Of a DNA stretch of 64,000 nt, positions 54,124 through 64,000 are shown piece after piece. The stretch lies in contig NZ_KQ948428.1 in NCBI RefSeq assembly GCF_001514065.1, forward strand, positions 375,525 through 439,524. Direction: 5' to 3'. Under the pieces are notes generated by a model. That model made no database searches and was not told the origin of the DNA. It saw only the letters and a list, made by a program, of their open reading frames with translations. The DNA is from Streptomyces antibioticus. Its GTDB lineage: Bacteria > Actinomycetota > Actinomycetes > Streptomycetales > Streptomycetaceae. Both the position numbers and the translations under genes were made by a program. Numbering within the stretch: the first letter of the stretch is position 1; each line of letters opens with the position of its first letter.

Positions 54124-54984
54124 TCACCCCGTGAGCACGTCCACCAGCCGCGCCGCCGCTCCCCGCGGTGCTCCCGTGTGCACCAGTTCCGTCCGGTGCA
54201 CGACCCGGGGTTCGGTGACCGGCACGGCGGCCGTGCCCGCCACCCCCGTGGCCATCGAGCGGGGCAGCAGCGTCAGGCCCCGCCCGGCCGCCGCCAGGGA
54301 CGTGAGGGTGTGGAGGTCTGTGCCGTCGTAGCGGAGGGCGGTGCGGAAGCCGTGGCCGCCGTTCGCCGCGCGGAGGTGGGCGAGCGGCAGACCGGCGTCG
54401 GGGGCGTCCAGCCAGCGGGCGTCGGCCAGGTCGCCGAGGCGCAGTCCGGGACGCCGGGCCAGGGGATGACCGGCCGGCAGGAGGACGCACACGGGTTCCT
54501 CGCCCGTGCCGCGCGTGGTCAGCGGCGCCACGTCGGGCAGCCGCAGCGGGTCGCTGGGCGCGGCCAGACCGTCGACCAGGCCCAGGTCGGCGGTGCCGGT
54601 GGCGACGGCCGCGGGGATCGCGTCGCGGGGCAGGACCCGCAGGGTCACCCCGGCCGCCGGGAGCGCGGCGAGGACGCGGGCGGCGAGCGCGGTGGGGGCG
54701 GCGGCGAGGGTCAGTCCGTGCTCGGGCGCGGACGCCATCCGTACGACGTCCGCGCGGGCCGCGTCCAGGCGCAGCAGGAGCGGGCCCGCGTGTTCGAGGA
54801 GCCGCTCGCCGGCCGCCGTGGGCGCGACCGGGCGGCGGGTCAGCAGCGGTGCGCCCAGGTCCAGTTCGAGGGCCTGGATGTGCTGGGAGACCGCCGACTG
54901 GGTGTACCCCAGCTCCCGCGCGGCCTCGGAGAACGAGGCGAGCCGGGCGACGGTGACGTAGGTGCGCAGGAGGTGCGGGTCCAT
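54124..54984 (-). CDS. LysR family transcriptional regulator
   Basis: A 286-residue LysR regulator. The N-terminal winged helix-turn-helix is MDPHLLRTYVTVARLASFSEAARELGYTQSAVSQHIQALE, given here as MDPHLLRTYV to SQHIQALELD. The effector domain spans about 85-286. ATG at 54984 follows GAGAGG. It is divergent from the glutamine-amidotransferase-like gene with 86 bases between, its probable target. Confidence 0.9.
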   Translation of the reverse strand: MDPHLLRTYVTVARLASFSEAARELGYTQSAVSQHIQALELDLGAPLLTRRPVAPTAAGERLLEHAGPLLLRLDAARADVVRMASAPEHGLTLAAAPTALAARVLAALPAAGVTLRVLPRDAIPAAVATGTADLGLVDGLAAPSDPLRLPDVAPLTTRGTGEEPVCVLLPAGHPLARRPGLRLGDLADARWLDAPDAGLPLAHLRAANGGHGFRTALRYDGTDLHTLTSLAAAGRGLTLLPRSMATGVAGTAAVPVTEPRVVHRTELVHTGAPRGAAARLVDVLTG

Positions 54985-55002
54985 GCCCACAGCCTCTCAT
55001 CA

Positions 55003-55022
55003 GCATCGCTTATCGAGCATGC
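55003..55022. promoter_or_regulatory. Candidate LysR box
   Basis: GCAT (55003-55006) and ATGC (55019-55022) flank a 12-base spacer containing the AT-rich CTTATCGA, similar in form to dyad LysR-binding sites. It lies 18 bases before the LysR start and 48 before the divergent gene. Confidence 0.35.
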
Positions 55023-55070
55023 AGAAATCATCGTTGGACGCGATCCGGCGCTCCCGCCCAGGATGAGGGC

Positions 55071-55799
55071 ATGACCGATTCCGCAGCCCGTATCGCCCTG
55101 GTCGGCGACCGCTCCCCCAACGTCGTCTCCCACACCCGCATCCCGCTCCTCCTCGACGCCCTCGCCGAACGCGACCGGCTCGTCCTCGACGCCTACTGGA
55201 TCCCGTCCGAGGACGCCGGGGCGGAGGGCGCCGTCAGCGGCTTCGACGCGGTGTGGGTGCTGCCGGGCAGTCCGTACCGCAGCGAGGAGGGGGTGCTCGC
55301 GGCGATCCGCACCGCGCGCGTGGAGGGCATCCCGTTCCTCGGCACCTGTGCCGGGCTCCAGCACGCGCTCCTTGAGTACGCCCGCAACGTGTGCGGCCTC
55401 ACGCGCGTGGCGCACGCCGAGACCGACCCCGACGCCGAGGACCTCATCATCGAGCCGCTGGCCTGTTCGCTCGTCGGCCACGAGGCCGTGGTCGTCGTCG
55501 AACCCGGTTCGCTCGCCCAGTCGGTCATCGGCTCGGAGCGCACCGTCGAGCGCTACTTCTGCGCCTACGGCCCGTCCCGCCACCTCGACACCCTGCGCGC
55601 GCACGGCATGCGCTTCTCCGGGTACGACGAGGACGGCCATGTCCGGATCGCCGAACTGCCGGGCCACCCGTTCTTCCTGGCCTCCCTCTTCCAGCCGGAG
55701 CTGTCCGGTGACGGCTCGCGCCCGCACCCGATGGCCCGGGCGCTGGCACGAGCCGCGGTGGCCCACGCGGGCCTGAGGGAGGCCCAGCCCGCCGGGTGA
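55071..55799 (+). CDS. Class I glutamine amidotransferase-like protein (CTP synthase C-terminal related)
   Basis: A 242-residue protein resembling the glutaminase half of CTP synthase. The nucleophile elbow GTCAGLQHALLE has Cys93, and the oxyanion segment is VLPGSPYRSEEG. The His of the usual triad (FHPE) is Gln208 in SLFQPEL, so hydrolysis of glutamine may be lost or altered. The family includes selenoproteins with Sec in place of the Cys. The synthase domain is absent. The substrate is unknown; a divergent LysR gene probably controls it. Confidence 0.75.
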   Translation: MTDSAARIALVGDRSPNVVSHTRIPLLLDALAERDRLVLDAYWIPSEDAGAEGAVSGFDAVWVLPGSPYRSEEGVLAAIRTARVEGIPFLGTCAGLQHALLEYARNVCGLTRVAHAETDPDAEDLIIEPLACSLVGHEAVVVVEPGSLAQSVIGSERTVERYFCAYGPSRHLDTLRAHGMRFSGYDEDGHVRIAELPGHPFFLASLFQPELSGDGSRPHPMARALARAAVAHAGLREAQPAG

Positions 55800-55823
55800 C
55801 CTCCGCGATGGCCTCCGGAGATC

Positions 55824-58860
<3,037 letters not shown>

Positions 58861-58930
58861 GCGGTCGTGTCACCTGGCCCGGGGTCGTGGGATGGCTACG
58901 TGCGAGTGCGGGTGTGAGTGCGGGTACGGG

Positions 58931-59857
58931 TCATGCGGTCGCCCTGCCCCTGCCGACGAGGCGCTTCTCCACCGCCAGGAGGCCGGTGTTGAGCAGGTGG
59001 CCGAGGGCGCCGAGCAGGACGAGGGCCGCCCATACGGTGAGCAGGTCGGAGCGGGTCTGGGCGTCGGTGAGGGTGAAGCCGATGCCGTTGGCGGTGCCGG
59101 GGAGCAGTTCCGAGAACACCATGAGAATGAGGGAGAGGGAGAGGCTCAGCCGCAGGCCTGCGAAGATGCGGGGCAGGGCGGACGGGAGGACGAGGAACCG
59201 GAGTCGTTCGACGGGGCCCAGGCGGAGCACGGCGGCGACGTCGAGACGCAGTGGGTCGGTGTTGCGGGCGCCCTCCGCGGTGTTGATCAGCACCGGCCAG
59301 ACGGCACTGAAGACGATCGACGCGATCTGCATGGGCGTGCCGAAGTCGAAGACCACGACGAACACCGGGACCAAGGCGGGCGGGGGCACGGCCCGCGCGA
59401 ACTGGAGGACGGGGTTGCAGAGGGCGTACGCGCGCCGCGAGCGGCCGACCGCGACGCCGAGCGCGATCCCGGCGACGGCGGCGAGCGCGAACCCGGCGGC
59501 CATCCGCCCGAGGCTGGGCAGGATGTCGGCGACGGCGGCCTCCGTGAGGAACACATGCCGGACGGGGCCCGAGAACCACAGGTCGTACATGTGGCGGGCG
59601 ATGCGCCCGGGTGGCGGGAAATAGACGCTGCCGTGCACCCGGGCGGCAAGCTCCCACGCGGCCACGGCAAGGCCGAGGACGACCCAGCGCAGGAGGGCGT
59701 GCGGGAGGCCGGCGGGGAGGCGGGGGCGGAGGCGCGTGGACTGGCGGATCGGGGGTGGCGCGGGGGTCGGGTCGGGGCGGGCGGAGGGGGTGGGGCGTCC
59801 GGTGGCCGACGTCTCGGACTCGGCCCCGCCCCGGCCCGCCTCCCCGACCCCGCTCAC
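58931..59857 (-). CDS. ABC transporter permease (NitT/TauT type), second of two
   Basis: A 308-residue permease with a disordered Pro/Thr/Arg-rich N-terminus of about 50 residues, then six helices. PPPALVPVFVVVFDFGTPMQ and GPVERLRFLVLPSALPRIFAG contain the family's pore and coupling segments. Translation probably starts at GTG 59857, which overlaps the stop of the preceding permease (GTGA). Having two distinct permeases suggests a heterodimeric channel. Confidence 0.88.
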   Translation of the reverse strand: MSGVGEAGRGGAESETSATGRPTPSARPDPTPAPPPIRQSTRLRPRLPAGLPHALLRWVVLGLAVAAWELAARVHGSVYFPPPGRIARHMYDLWFSGPVRHVFLTEAAVADILPSLGRMAAGFALAAVAGIALGVAVGRSRRAYALCNPVLQFARAVPPPALVPVFVVVFDFGTPMQIASIVFSAVWPVLINTAEGARNTDPLRLDVAAVLRLGPVERLRFLVLPSALPRIFAGLRLSLSLSLILMVFSELLPGTANGIGFTLTDAQTRSDLLTVWAALVLLGALGHLLNTGLLAVEKRLVGRGRATA

Positions 59858-60648
59858 GCCCTCACCCCGACCCCCCGCTCCCCCACCGTCCACGGGAACA
59901 GCCGCCGTTCGCCCCAGACCAGTGCCCCGTTGATGACCAGCCCCAGCATCCCCGCCCACACCACGCCCGCGAGGACGTCCCGGGTGCCGTCCGTGGCCAG
60001 GCCGGACTGGGCGATGAAGATGCCGAGACCCTCGCCGAAGCCGGAGAGGATCTCGGTGGCGACGGCCAGGATGAGGGCGACGGCCGCCGAGATGCGGATG
60101 CCGGCGGCGATGAACGGCGCGGTGCCGGGGAGTTCGACGCGGAGGAGCACCGCGAGGCGGCCGAAGCCGAAGGCGCGCAGGGTGTCCTTGGCGAGGGGGT
60201 CGGTCTCGCCGAGGCCGTAGACGGTGTTGAAGAGGATCGGCCACACGGAGGCGTACGTGACGAGCGCGACCTTCGTCTCGGTGCCCGAGCCGAGCAGCAG
60301 GGAGACCAGCGGGATCAACGCCACGGACGGCAGAGGCCGCAGGAACTCCACGATCGCGCGGACGGCGGCGTCGACGACCGGCACGCTGCCCAGCAGCAGG
60401 CCGAGCGGGACCGCGAGGGCGACGGCGAGGCCGAGGCCCAGCGCCCAGGCACGCAGGGTGGCGCCGATGCCCTCCAGGAAGGCCTGGTCCCCCGCCAACT
60501 CCACTGCTCTAGCCAGGACTTCGGAGGCGGGCGGCAGATAACTGCGGCGGACGATCCCGGCCCTGCTGACCGCCTCGCACACCCCGAAGGCGAGCAGCAC
60601 CCCGAGCGCCCCGAGCACCAGCTCCTGCCGCTCCTGCCGCCGCCTCAC
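59854..60648 (-). CDS. ABC transporter permease (NitT/TauT type), first of two
   Basis: A 264-residue permease with six predicted helices, starting at GTG 60648. FLRPLPSVALIPLVSLLLGSG and GFGRLAVLLRVELPGTAPFI are the pore helix and EAA-type coupling loop. It lies 25 bases after the binding-protein gene and overlaps the second permease gene by four bases. Confidence 0.9.
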   Translation of the reverse strand: MRRRQERQELVLGALGVLLAFGVCEAVSRAGIVRRSYLPPASEVLARAVELAGDQAFLEGIGATLRAWALGLGLAVALAVPLGLLLGSVPVVDAAVRAIVEFLRPLPSVALIPLVSLLLGSGTETKVALVTYASVWPILFNTVYGLGETDPLAKDTLRAFGFGRLAVLLRVELPGTAPFIAAGIRISAAVALILAVATEILSGFGEGLGIFIAQSGLATDGTRDVLAGVVWAGMLGLVINGALVWGERRLFPWTVGERGVGVRA

Positions 60649-60673
60649 CGCACGCCCTCCAGAGACCTCTCCC

Positions 60674-61654
60674 TCACTTCACCAGCAACGCCGCCGGATC
60701 GATCGGCTTCGCCAGCATCCCCTGCTTCTTCATCAGGCCGGTCAGCCGGGCGATCTGGGCGGCGTCCATCGTCGGCGGGAAGACCGGCAGGTCGATCTGC
60801 TTCGCCTGCCGTGCGGTCACCCTGGTGTAGGTCGGCAGGATGTCGCGTACGGCCTCCGGGTCCTTGGCCGCGATCTCCACGGCGGCCTTGAGGGCGCGCT
60901 GGAACGCGGCGAGGGCGTCCGCGTGCCCACTCGCGTACCGCGCGGTCGTGAGGTAGCCGCTGAGCGGGATGGACTGCACCGGCGCGGACGCCCCGTCCAC
61001 CAGCACCCGCGCCCCCAACTCGTCCTGGATGGAGCTGTCGTAGGGCTCGACCGCGTGCACGGCGTCGACCTGCCCCTTGTCGAGGGCGGCGCCCATCTGC
61101 GGGAAGGGGATCTGCCGGTAGTCGGGCTTTCCGGCACCGTGTTCCGCAACGATCTCGTTGAAGGTCAGCGACTGGACGTTGTTGAGGACGTTGACCGCGA
61201 GCTTGCGGCCCGTGAGGTCGGCGACGGACTTGATGTCCGAGTCCTTCGGCACCAGTACGTCCATCATGTGCGGCGCGGCCCGGATGGCCTCGGCGACGAT
61301 GCGGATGTCGAGGGTGCCCTTCTCCTGGGCCTGGAAGTAGGTGACGTAGTTCGCGCTCGCGACCATGTCGATCTGCCCCTTGGACAGGGGTGGCAGCGCC
61401 TGGAGGCTCTGCTGGATCTGCTGGATGCGGACGTCCAGCCCCTCCTTCTCGAACAGGCCGCGGTCCTGGGCGATGTAGAGCATGGCGCAGTCGACCAGCG
61501 GCAGCGCGGCCACGGTGACCTTCGTCCGCCCGCCGTCCGCCGCCCCGGAGTCCTCGTCGTCGCCACAGGACGTCAGCGTCAGCGCGAGGACCGTCGCGAG
61601 CGCCACCGCCGTTCCCTTTCCCGCACTTCCCGAACACGATCGCCGTAACGCCAT
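60674..61654 (-). CDS. ABC substrate-binding lipoprotein (NitT/TauT, THI5-like)
   Basis: A 326-residue lipoprotein with lipobox LTSC after a hydrophobic core (TAVALATVLALTLTSC). The mature protein (VTVAALPLVDCAMLYIAQDRG, ALPPLSKGQIDMVASANYV) has the THI5/NMT1 fold used for nitrate, sulfonates, thiamine precursors or other small anions. The ligand is unknown. It starts the importer operon. A longer in-frame start upstream exists in another frame only. Confidence 0.88.
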   Translation of the reverse strand: MALRRSCSGSAGKGTAVALATVLALTLTSCGDDEDSGAADGGRTKVTVAALPLVDCAMLYIAQDRGLFEKEGLDVRIQQIQQSLQALPPLSKGQIDMVASANYVTYFQAQEKGTLDIRIVAEAIRAAPHMMDVLVPKDSDIKSVADLTGRKLAVNVLNNVQSLTFNEIVAEHGAGKPDYRQIPFPQMGAALDKGQVDAVHAVEPYDSSIQDELGARVLVDGASAPVQSIPLSGYLTTARYASGHADALAAFQRALKAAVEIAAKDPEAVRDILPTYTRVTARQAKQIDLPVFPPTMDAAQIARLTGLMKKQGMLAKPIDPAALLVK

Positions 61655-61738
61655 GCGCGCAGGATGACGCCCGACTTGGCATGATCACTACATACATGTC
61701 AGCCGAATCGGCGTTCCTGGAGAGTCACCTGAGGTGCG

Positions 61739-62914
61739 TCACGGCCGGACCTGGATGAGCGCGTGCGTGCCCCCGGTCCGCCAGCGCTGCCCCTCCGCCG
61801 CCACCAGGGCTGCCTCCGTGGCGGGCGTGAGACCGGTGATCACGTCGGACTTCAGGGTGCGCAGGGCCGCCACCGGGCCGGGGAAGTGGGCGGTGACGTC
61901 GGCGAAGGGTGTGGTCGGCGGCCAGCGCCGATCGCCCACCAGGCGGCGGTAGTTGAGGTCGCCCTTGAGGACGGTCAGGGTGGCGTCGGCGAGTTCGGCG
62001 CGCAGGTCGTCGGGCATGGCCTCGTACGGCAGCGGGGCGCAGGAGAAGGGGTGGGCGCGGACGGAGAGGCGGCCGTCCGCCATCGCCGCCCAGAGCTCGC
62101 GCCCGTACCCGGCGGCCGCGCCCCGGGCACGGGTCAGCCGGCGCAGGGCGTCGACCACGTCGGCGGTCGTGGCGTCGGAGACGTAGTACGGGTGGGGTTT
62201 GACGTGCAGGACCGCCCGCCGGATCCGGCCCTGGGCGAGGAGATGGGCGATGAGGAGCAGGTCGGGGACGAGTTCGCGGCCCGCGTTGTCGGCGACGAGG
62301 CACAGGGTGTCCGCTCCGTCGAGGAGCGACCGGAGGGCGGCGCTGTCGTCGGCGACCAGGGCGGGGACGGCGGCGCGGGCCTCGGCGTCCCCGTCGGACA
62401 GCCGGAAGCCGAGGTCGGCGCGGTTGCCCCACAGGGAGCCGTGCAGCAGGGCTTCGGCCTGCTCCTCGACCGGGCGGTCCGTGAGGTCGTCGAGCGCGGC
62501 CAACTCCTCGTCGGTCTCCGGGGATTCGAGCTCGGCGAGCTTGAAGGGGCGGAAGGGGTCCACGCCTTGCCAAGCGCCAGGGCCGAAGTAGCCCACGGCG
62601 TCGAGGAGTCGGCGGTAGAACCAGCTCTCCGACCACAGCCAGGGGACGTCGAACCAGGACCGCCCGGTGTACTCGTCCATCCCCCACGCCGCCCAGAGGT
62701 CACGGCCGGGGGCATCGGCGGGGAGCGGCTCGATCACACCCTTCGTGCAGTTCTCCAGGAGCGCGTCGAGGGCGCGGTGCTGGTCCGGGCCGTAGGGGAA
62801 GGCCTCCCGTACCTGCCCCACGATCGCGGGATGCCGCTCGGCGAGCACGCTGTACGGGAACGAGCCGGGCTCGTCACTGAGAAGCACGGACGGGAGAGGG
62901 AACATGCGCGCCAC
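61739..62914 (-). CDS. ARMT1-type damage-control phosphatase (DUF89)
   Basis: A 391-residue metal-dependent phosphatase of the DUF89 family, whose members remove phosphate from harmful or side-product sugar phosphates. The metal site is visible in LVADNAGRELVPDLLLIAHL (D-N-x-G-x-E) and LKGDLNYRRLVGD (K-G-x-x-N-Y-R). GTG at 62914 has GGGAG nine bases upstream; ATG at 62905 is an alternative. Only 13 bases separate it from the cprB stop, so the two genes probably share a transcript. The natural substrate is unknown. Confidence 0.88.
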   Translation of the reverse strand: MARMFPLPSVLLSDEPGSFPYSVLAERHPAIVGQVREAFPYGPDQHRALDALLENCTKGVIEPLPADAPGRDLWAAWGMDEYTGRSWFDVPWLWSESWFYRRLLDAVGYFGPGAWQGVDPFRPFKLAELESPETDEELAALDDLTDRPVEEQAEALLHGSLWGNRADLGFRLSDGDAEARAAVPALVADDSAALRSLLDGADTLCLVADNAGRELVPDLLLIAHLLAQGRIRRAVLHVKPHPYYVSDATTADVVDALRRLTRARGAAAGYGRELWAAMADGRLSVRAHPFSCAPLPYEAMPDDLRAELADATLTVLKGDLNYRRLVGDRRWPPTTPFADVTAHFPGPVAALRTLKSDVITGLTPATEAALVAAEGQRWRTGGTHALIQVRP

Positions 62915-62927
62915 CGTACCGCTCCCG

Positions 62928-63575
62928 TCAGGGGATTCTGATCTCCCGCTCCAGCTGGGTGGCGAGGCTCAGATAGCGAGCGCGGCGGGGTACCGGCACC
63001 ATGCCGCGGATCAGGAGGTGCCACATCTCGGCCAGTCGGCGCGGCTGCCGGGTGACGGGTTCCAGGGAGCGGCCGACGACCCGGGTGCCGACGAGGGAGC
63101 AGACCAGGGAGTGGGCTGCGGCTTCGATGTCGATGTCCGGGTGGAGGTCGGCTTCCTTGACGGCGCCGAGGAGTTTGCGGGTGGTGATGTCCAGCCACTC
63201 CTCGAAGGGGTGCGTGAGCGGTGGCGGCACTTCGAGTCCGCCGGTGGCCAGCCGGAGTCCGGCCCTGGGGACGGGACCGTCGACGGACAGCCGCGCGATC
63301 CCGAAGGTGGTGCGGATCAGGGCTTCGAGATGGGAAAGGCCGCGGCTGTCCATATCCGCCGCCATCCGGCGCAGGGTTCTGGACTGAAGCTCCAGAATGG
63401 CGTGAGCGAGATCCTGTTTTGCCGCGAAGTGGAAGTAGAGGGCGCCCTTGGTGACTTGGGCGTGCTCGACGATGTCGCTCAGGCTGGTCGACTCGTAACC
63501 CTGCCGGTCGAACAGGTCCGCGGCGGCCGCGATGATCGCCGCTCGGGTCTGCTCGGCGCGTAACTGCCTAGCCAT
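62928..63575 (-). CDS. cprB: Gamma-butyrolactone receptor-type TetR repressor
   Basis: A 215-residue TetR-family regulator of the ArpA/ScbR/CprB group, and closest by memory to S. coelicolor CprB. The start MARQLRAEQTRAAIIAAAA, helix-turn-helix SLSDIVEHAQVTKGALYFHF, and the conserved WHLLIRGMVPVPRRARY support this. The effector domain binds gamma-butyrolactones in the family, although CprB's own ligand is debated. Codon 5 (63561-63563) is TTA, a bldA-dependent position where stalling would act before the protein is made. No AfsA-type butyrolactone synthase gene is in the window. Confidence 0.92.
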   Translation of the reverse strand: MARQLRAEQTRAAIIAAAADLFDRQGYESTSLSDIVEHAQVTKGALYFHFAAKQDLAHAILELQSRTLRRMAADMDSRGLSHLEALIRTTFGIARLSVDGPVPRAGLRLATGGLEVPPPLTHPFEEWLDITTRKLLGAVKEADLHPDIDIEAAAHSLVCSLVGTRVVGRSLEPVTRQPRRLAEMWHLLIRGMVPVPRRARYLSLATQLEREIRIP

Positions 63576-63613
63576 CGATGGGACGCTCCTGGGGGCGAGA
63601 GAGCAGGACCCGA

Positions 63614-63641
63614 AAAGAACAGGCCACGCCGTTTGTTTCTT
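63614..63641. promoter_or_regulatory. Candidate autoregulatory operator of cprB
   Basis: The 28-base segment contains CCGTTTGTTT, like the right half of known gamma-butyrolactone receptor sites, and a weaker mirrored half (AAAGAACAGG); 8 of 14 arm positions match. It lies 39 bases upstream of the cprB start within the gene-free stretch 63576-63848. Confidence 0.4.
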
Positions 63642-63791
63642 ACTCCCCGTACACGATATCTCACCGTACGACGGCCATTCGAGGGCACCCCAATTCCCTT
63701 CAGTCTTCAGACCTCCCACAACTTGTTCACCGGTTGCATGTAGGACGCAATGGGTGTTTATGAAAACCGGTCGCTCAGTACACAAAAGAAG

Positions 63792-63830
63792 GCGGGCCGA
63801 CCGATGCCCCATCCGCACCGGTCGGCCCGC
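63792..63830 (-). terminator. Intrinsic terminator of the P-domain protein gene
   Basis: GCGGGCCGACCG (63792-63803) pairs perfectly with 63819-63830. On the minus strand the stem is followed by TTCTTTTGTG, a U-rich tail, 18 bases after the stop codon at 63849. This is the clearest factor-independent terminator in the window. Confidence 0.85.
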
Positions 63831-63848
63831 CCGTTCGGCGGGGGTGGC

Positions 63849-64000
63849 TCAGAAAGTCAGCTTCCAGCTGTTGAGCGTGCCCGTGTCCTGGGCCGCGGTG
63901 TCCTGGACGCGCAGCTTCCAGGTGCCGTTGGCCGTCTCGCTCGAAGCGTCCACGGTGTAGGTGGTGTTGACGTTGTCCGCGGAGTCCGAGGAACTGGCGG
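63849..64000 (-). CDS. Secreted protein with C-terminal P/Homo B domain (partial)
   Basis: Only the last 49 codons are inside the window. They read NVNTTYTVDASSETANG, then GTWKLRVQDTAAQDTGTLNS and WKLTF before TGA. This is the end of a proprotein convertase P-domain, a beta-jelly-roll found at the C-terminus of secreted bacterial proteases and aminopeptidases. The catalytic domain, which would name the enzyme, lies beyond the right edge. Confidence 0.8.
   Translation of the reverse strand, partial: ASSSDSADNVNTTYTVDASSETANGTWKLRVQDTAAQDTGTLNSWKLTF

Noticed and set aside
58861-58930. Short GTGCGGGT-like repeats between ABC genes
   Set aside because: Too short and irregular to be distinguished from GC-rich chance sequence.

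Overview
The window is actinobacterial, almost certainly Streptomyces. GC content is very high, genes are densely packed on both strands, GTG and TTG starts are common, and TTA codons are almost absent. Marker genes agree: geosmin synthase, a CprB-type gamma-butyrolactone receptor, a Streptomyces subtilisin inhibitor, an OleD/Mgt-type macrolide glycosyltransferase and an SAV2148-type HEPN protein. The gene content resembles the S. coelicolor chromosome segment running from the sulfur assimilation locus to cprB. No rRNA, tRNA, prophage, insertion sequence or CRISPR array was seen.

Layout. Positions 1-10.6 kb hold stand-alone genes: two VOC proteins, two AraC regulators with a divergent NmrA-type oxidoreductase, a YihY/BrkB membrane protein, an AidB-like acyl-CoA dehydrogenase, a GAF regulator, a secreted protein and a GNAT acetyltransferase. 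Positions 10.8-20.2 kb form one plus-strand sulfate assimilation operon. It starts with a small leader peptide containing one late Cys codon, followed by sirA, a small zinc-ribbon-like protein, cysH, cysC, cysD, cysN, an SsuABC-type ABC importer and a sirohydrochlorin chelatase. Together these could import organosulfur compounds, activate and reduce sulfate to sulfide, and help make the siroheme that SirA needs.

Positions 20.3-28.2 kb carry an ArsR regulator/MFS pair, a mycothiol-dependent nitroreductase-like protein, a ketopantoate reductase-like protein, a transglutaminase-like protein, a DUF1697 protein and an MMPL exporter. Positions 28.2-35.7 kb carry mgt, a sugar ABC importer without its own ATPase, an aminoglycoside phosphotransferase-like kinase, a DEDDh exonuclease and the HEPN protein. 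Positions 35.8-38.1 kb encode two secreted proteins that look like the two halves of a copper amine oxidase. Positions 38.3-49.6 kb hold the glycogen-to-trehalose genes glgX/treX, treY and treZ. Between them lie a decayed MFS transporter, two paralogous M14 carboxypeptidases around a subtilisin inhibitor, and an FHA protein.

Positions 49.6-55.8 kb hold a kinase-fold protein lacking catalytic residues, an Xaa-Pro peptidase, a LysE exporter, a metallophosphoesterase, a PDZ protein, a LysR regulator and a glutamine-amidotransferase-like protein. Positions 55.8-64 kb run on the minus strand: cprB, an ARMT1-type phosphatase, a four-gene ABC importer and geosmin synthase. The right edge cuts a secreted P-domain protein.

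The most notable points are three rare TTA (bldA) codons, in cprB (codon 5), geosmin synthase (codon 196) and one M14 peptidase (codon 329); the split and diverged copper amine oxidase; the sulfur-operon leader peptide; the HEPN protein with a PLD-like C-terminus; the protease/inhibitor island; and several clean palindromes with no obvious cognate regulator. All assignments rest on reading the sequence and on family knowledge; no search was run.
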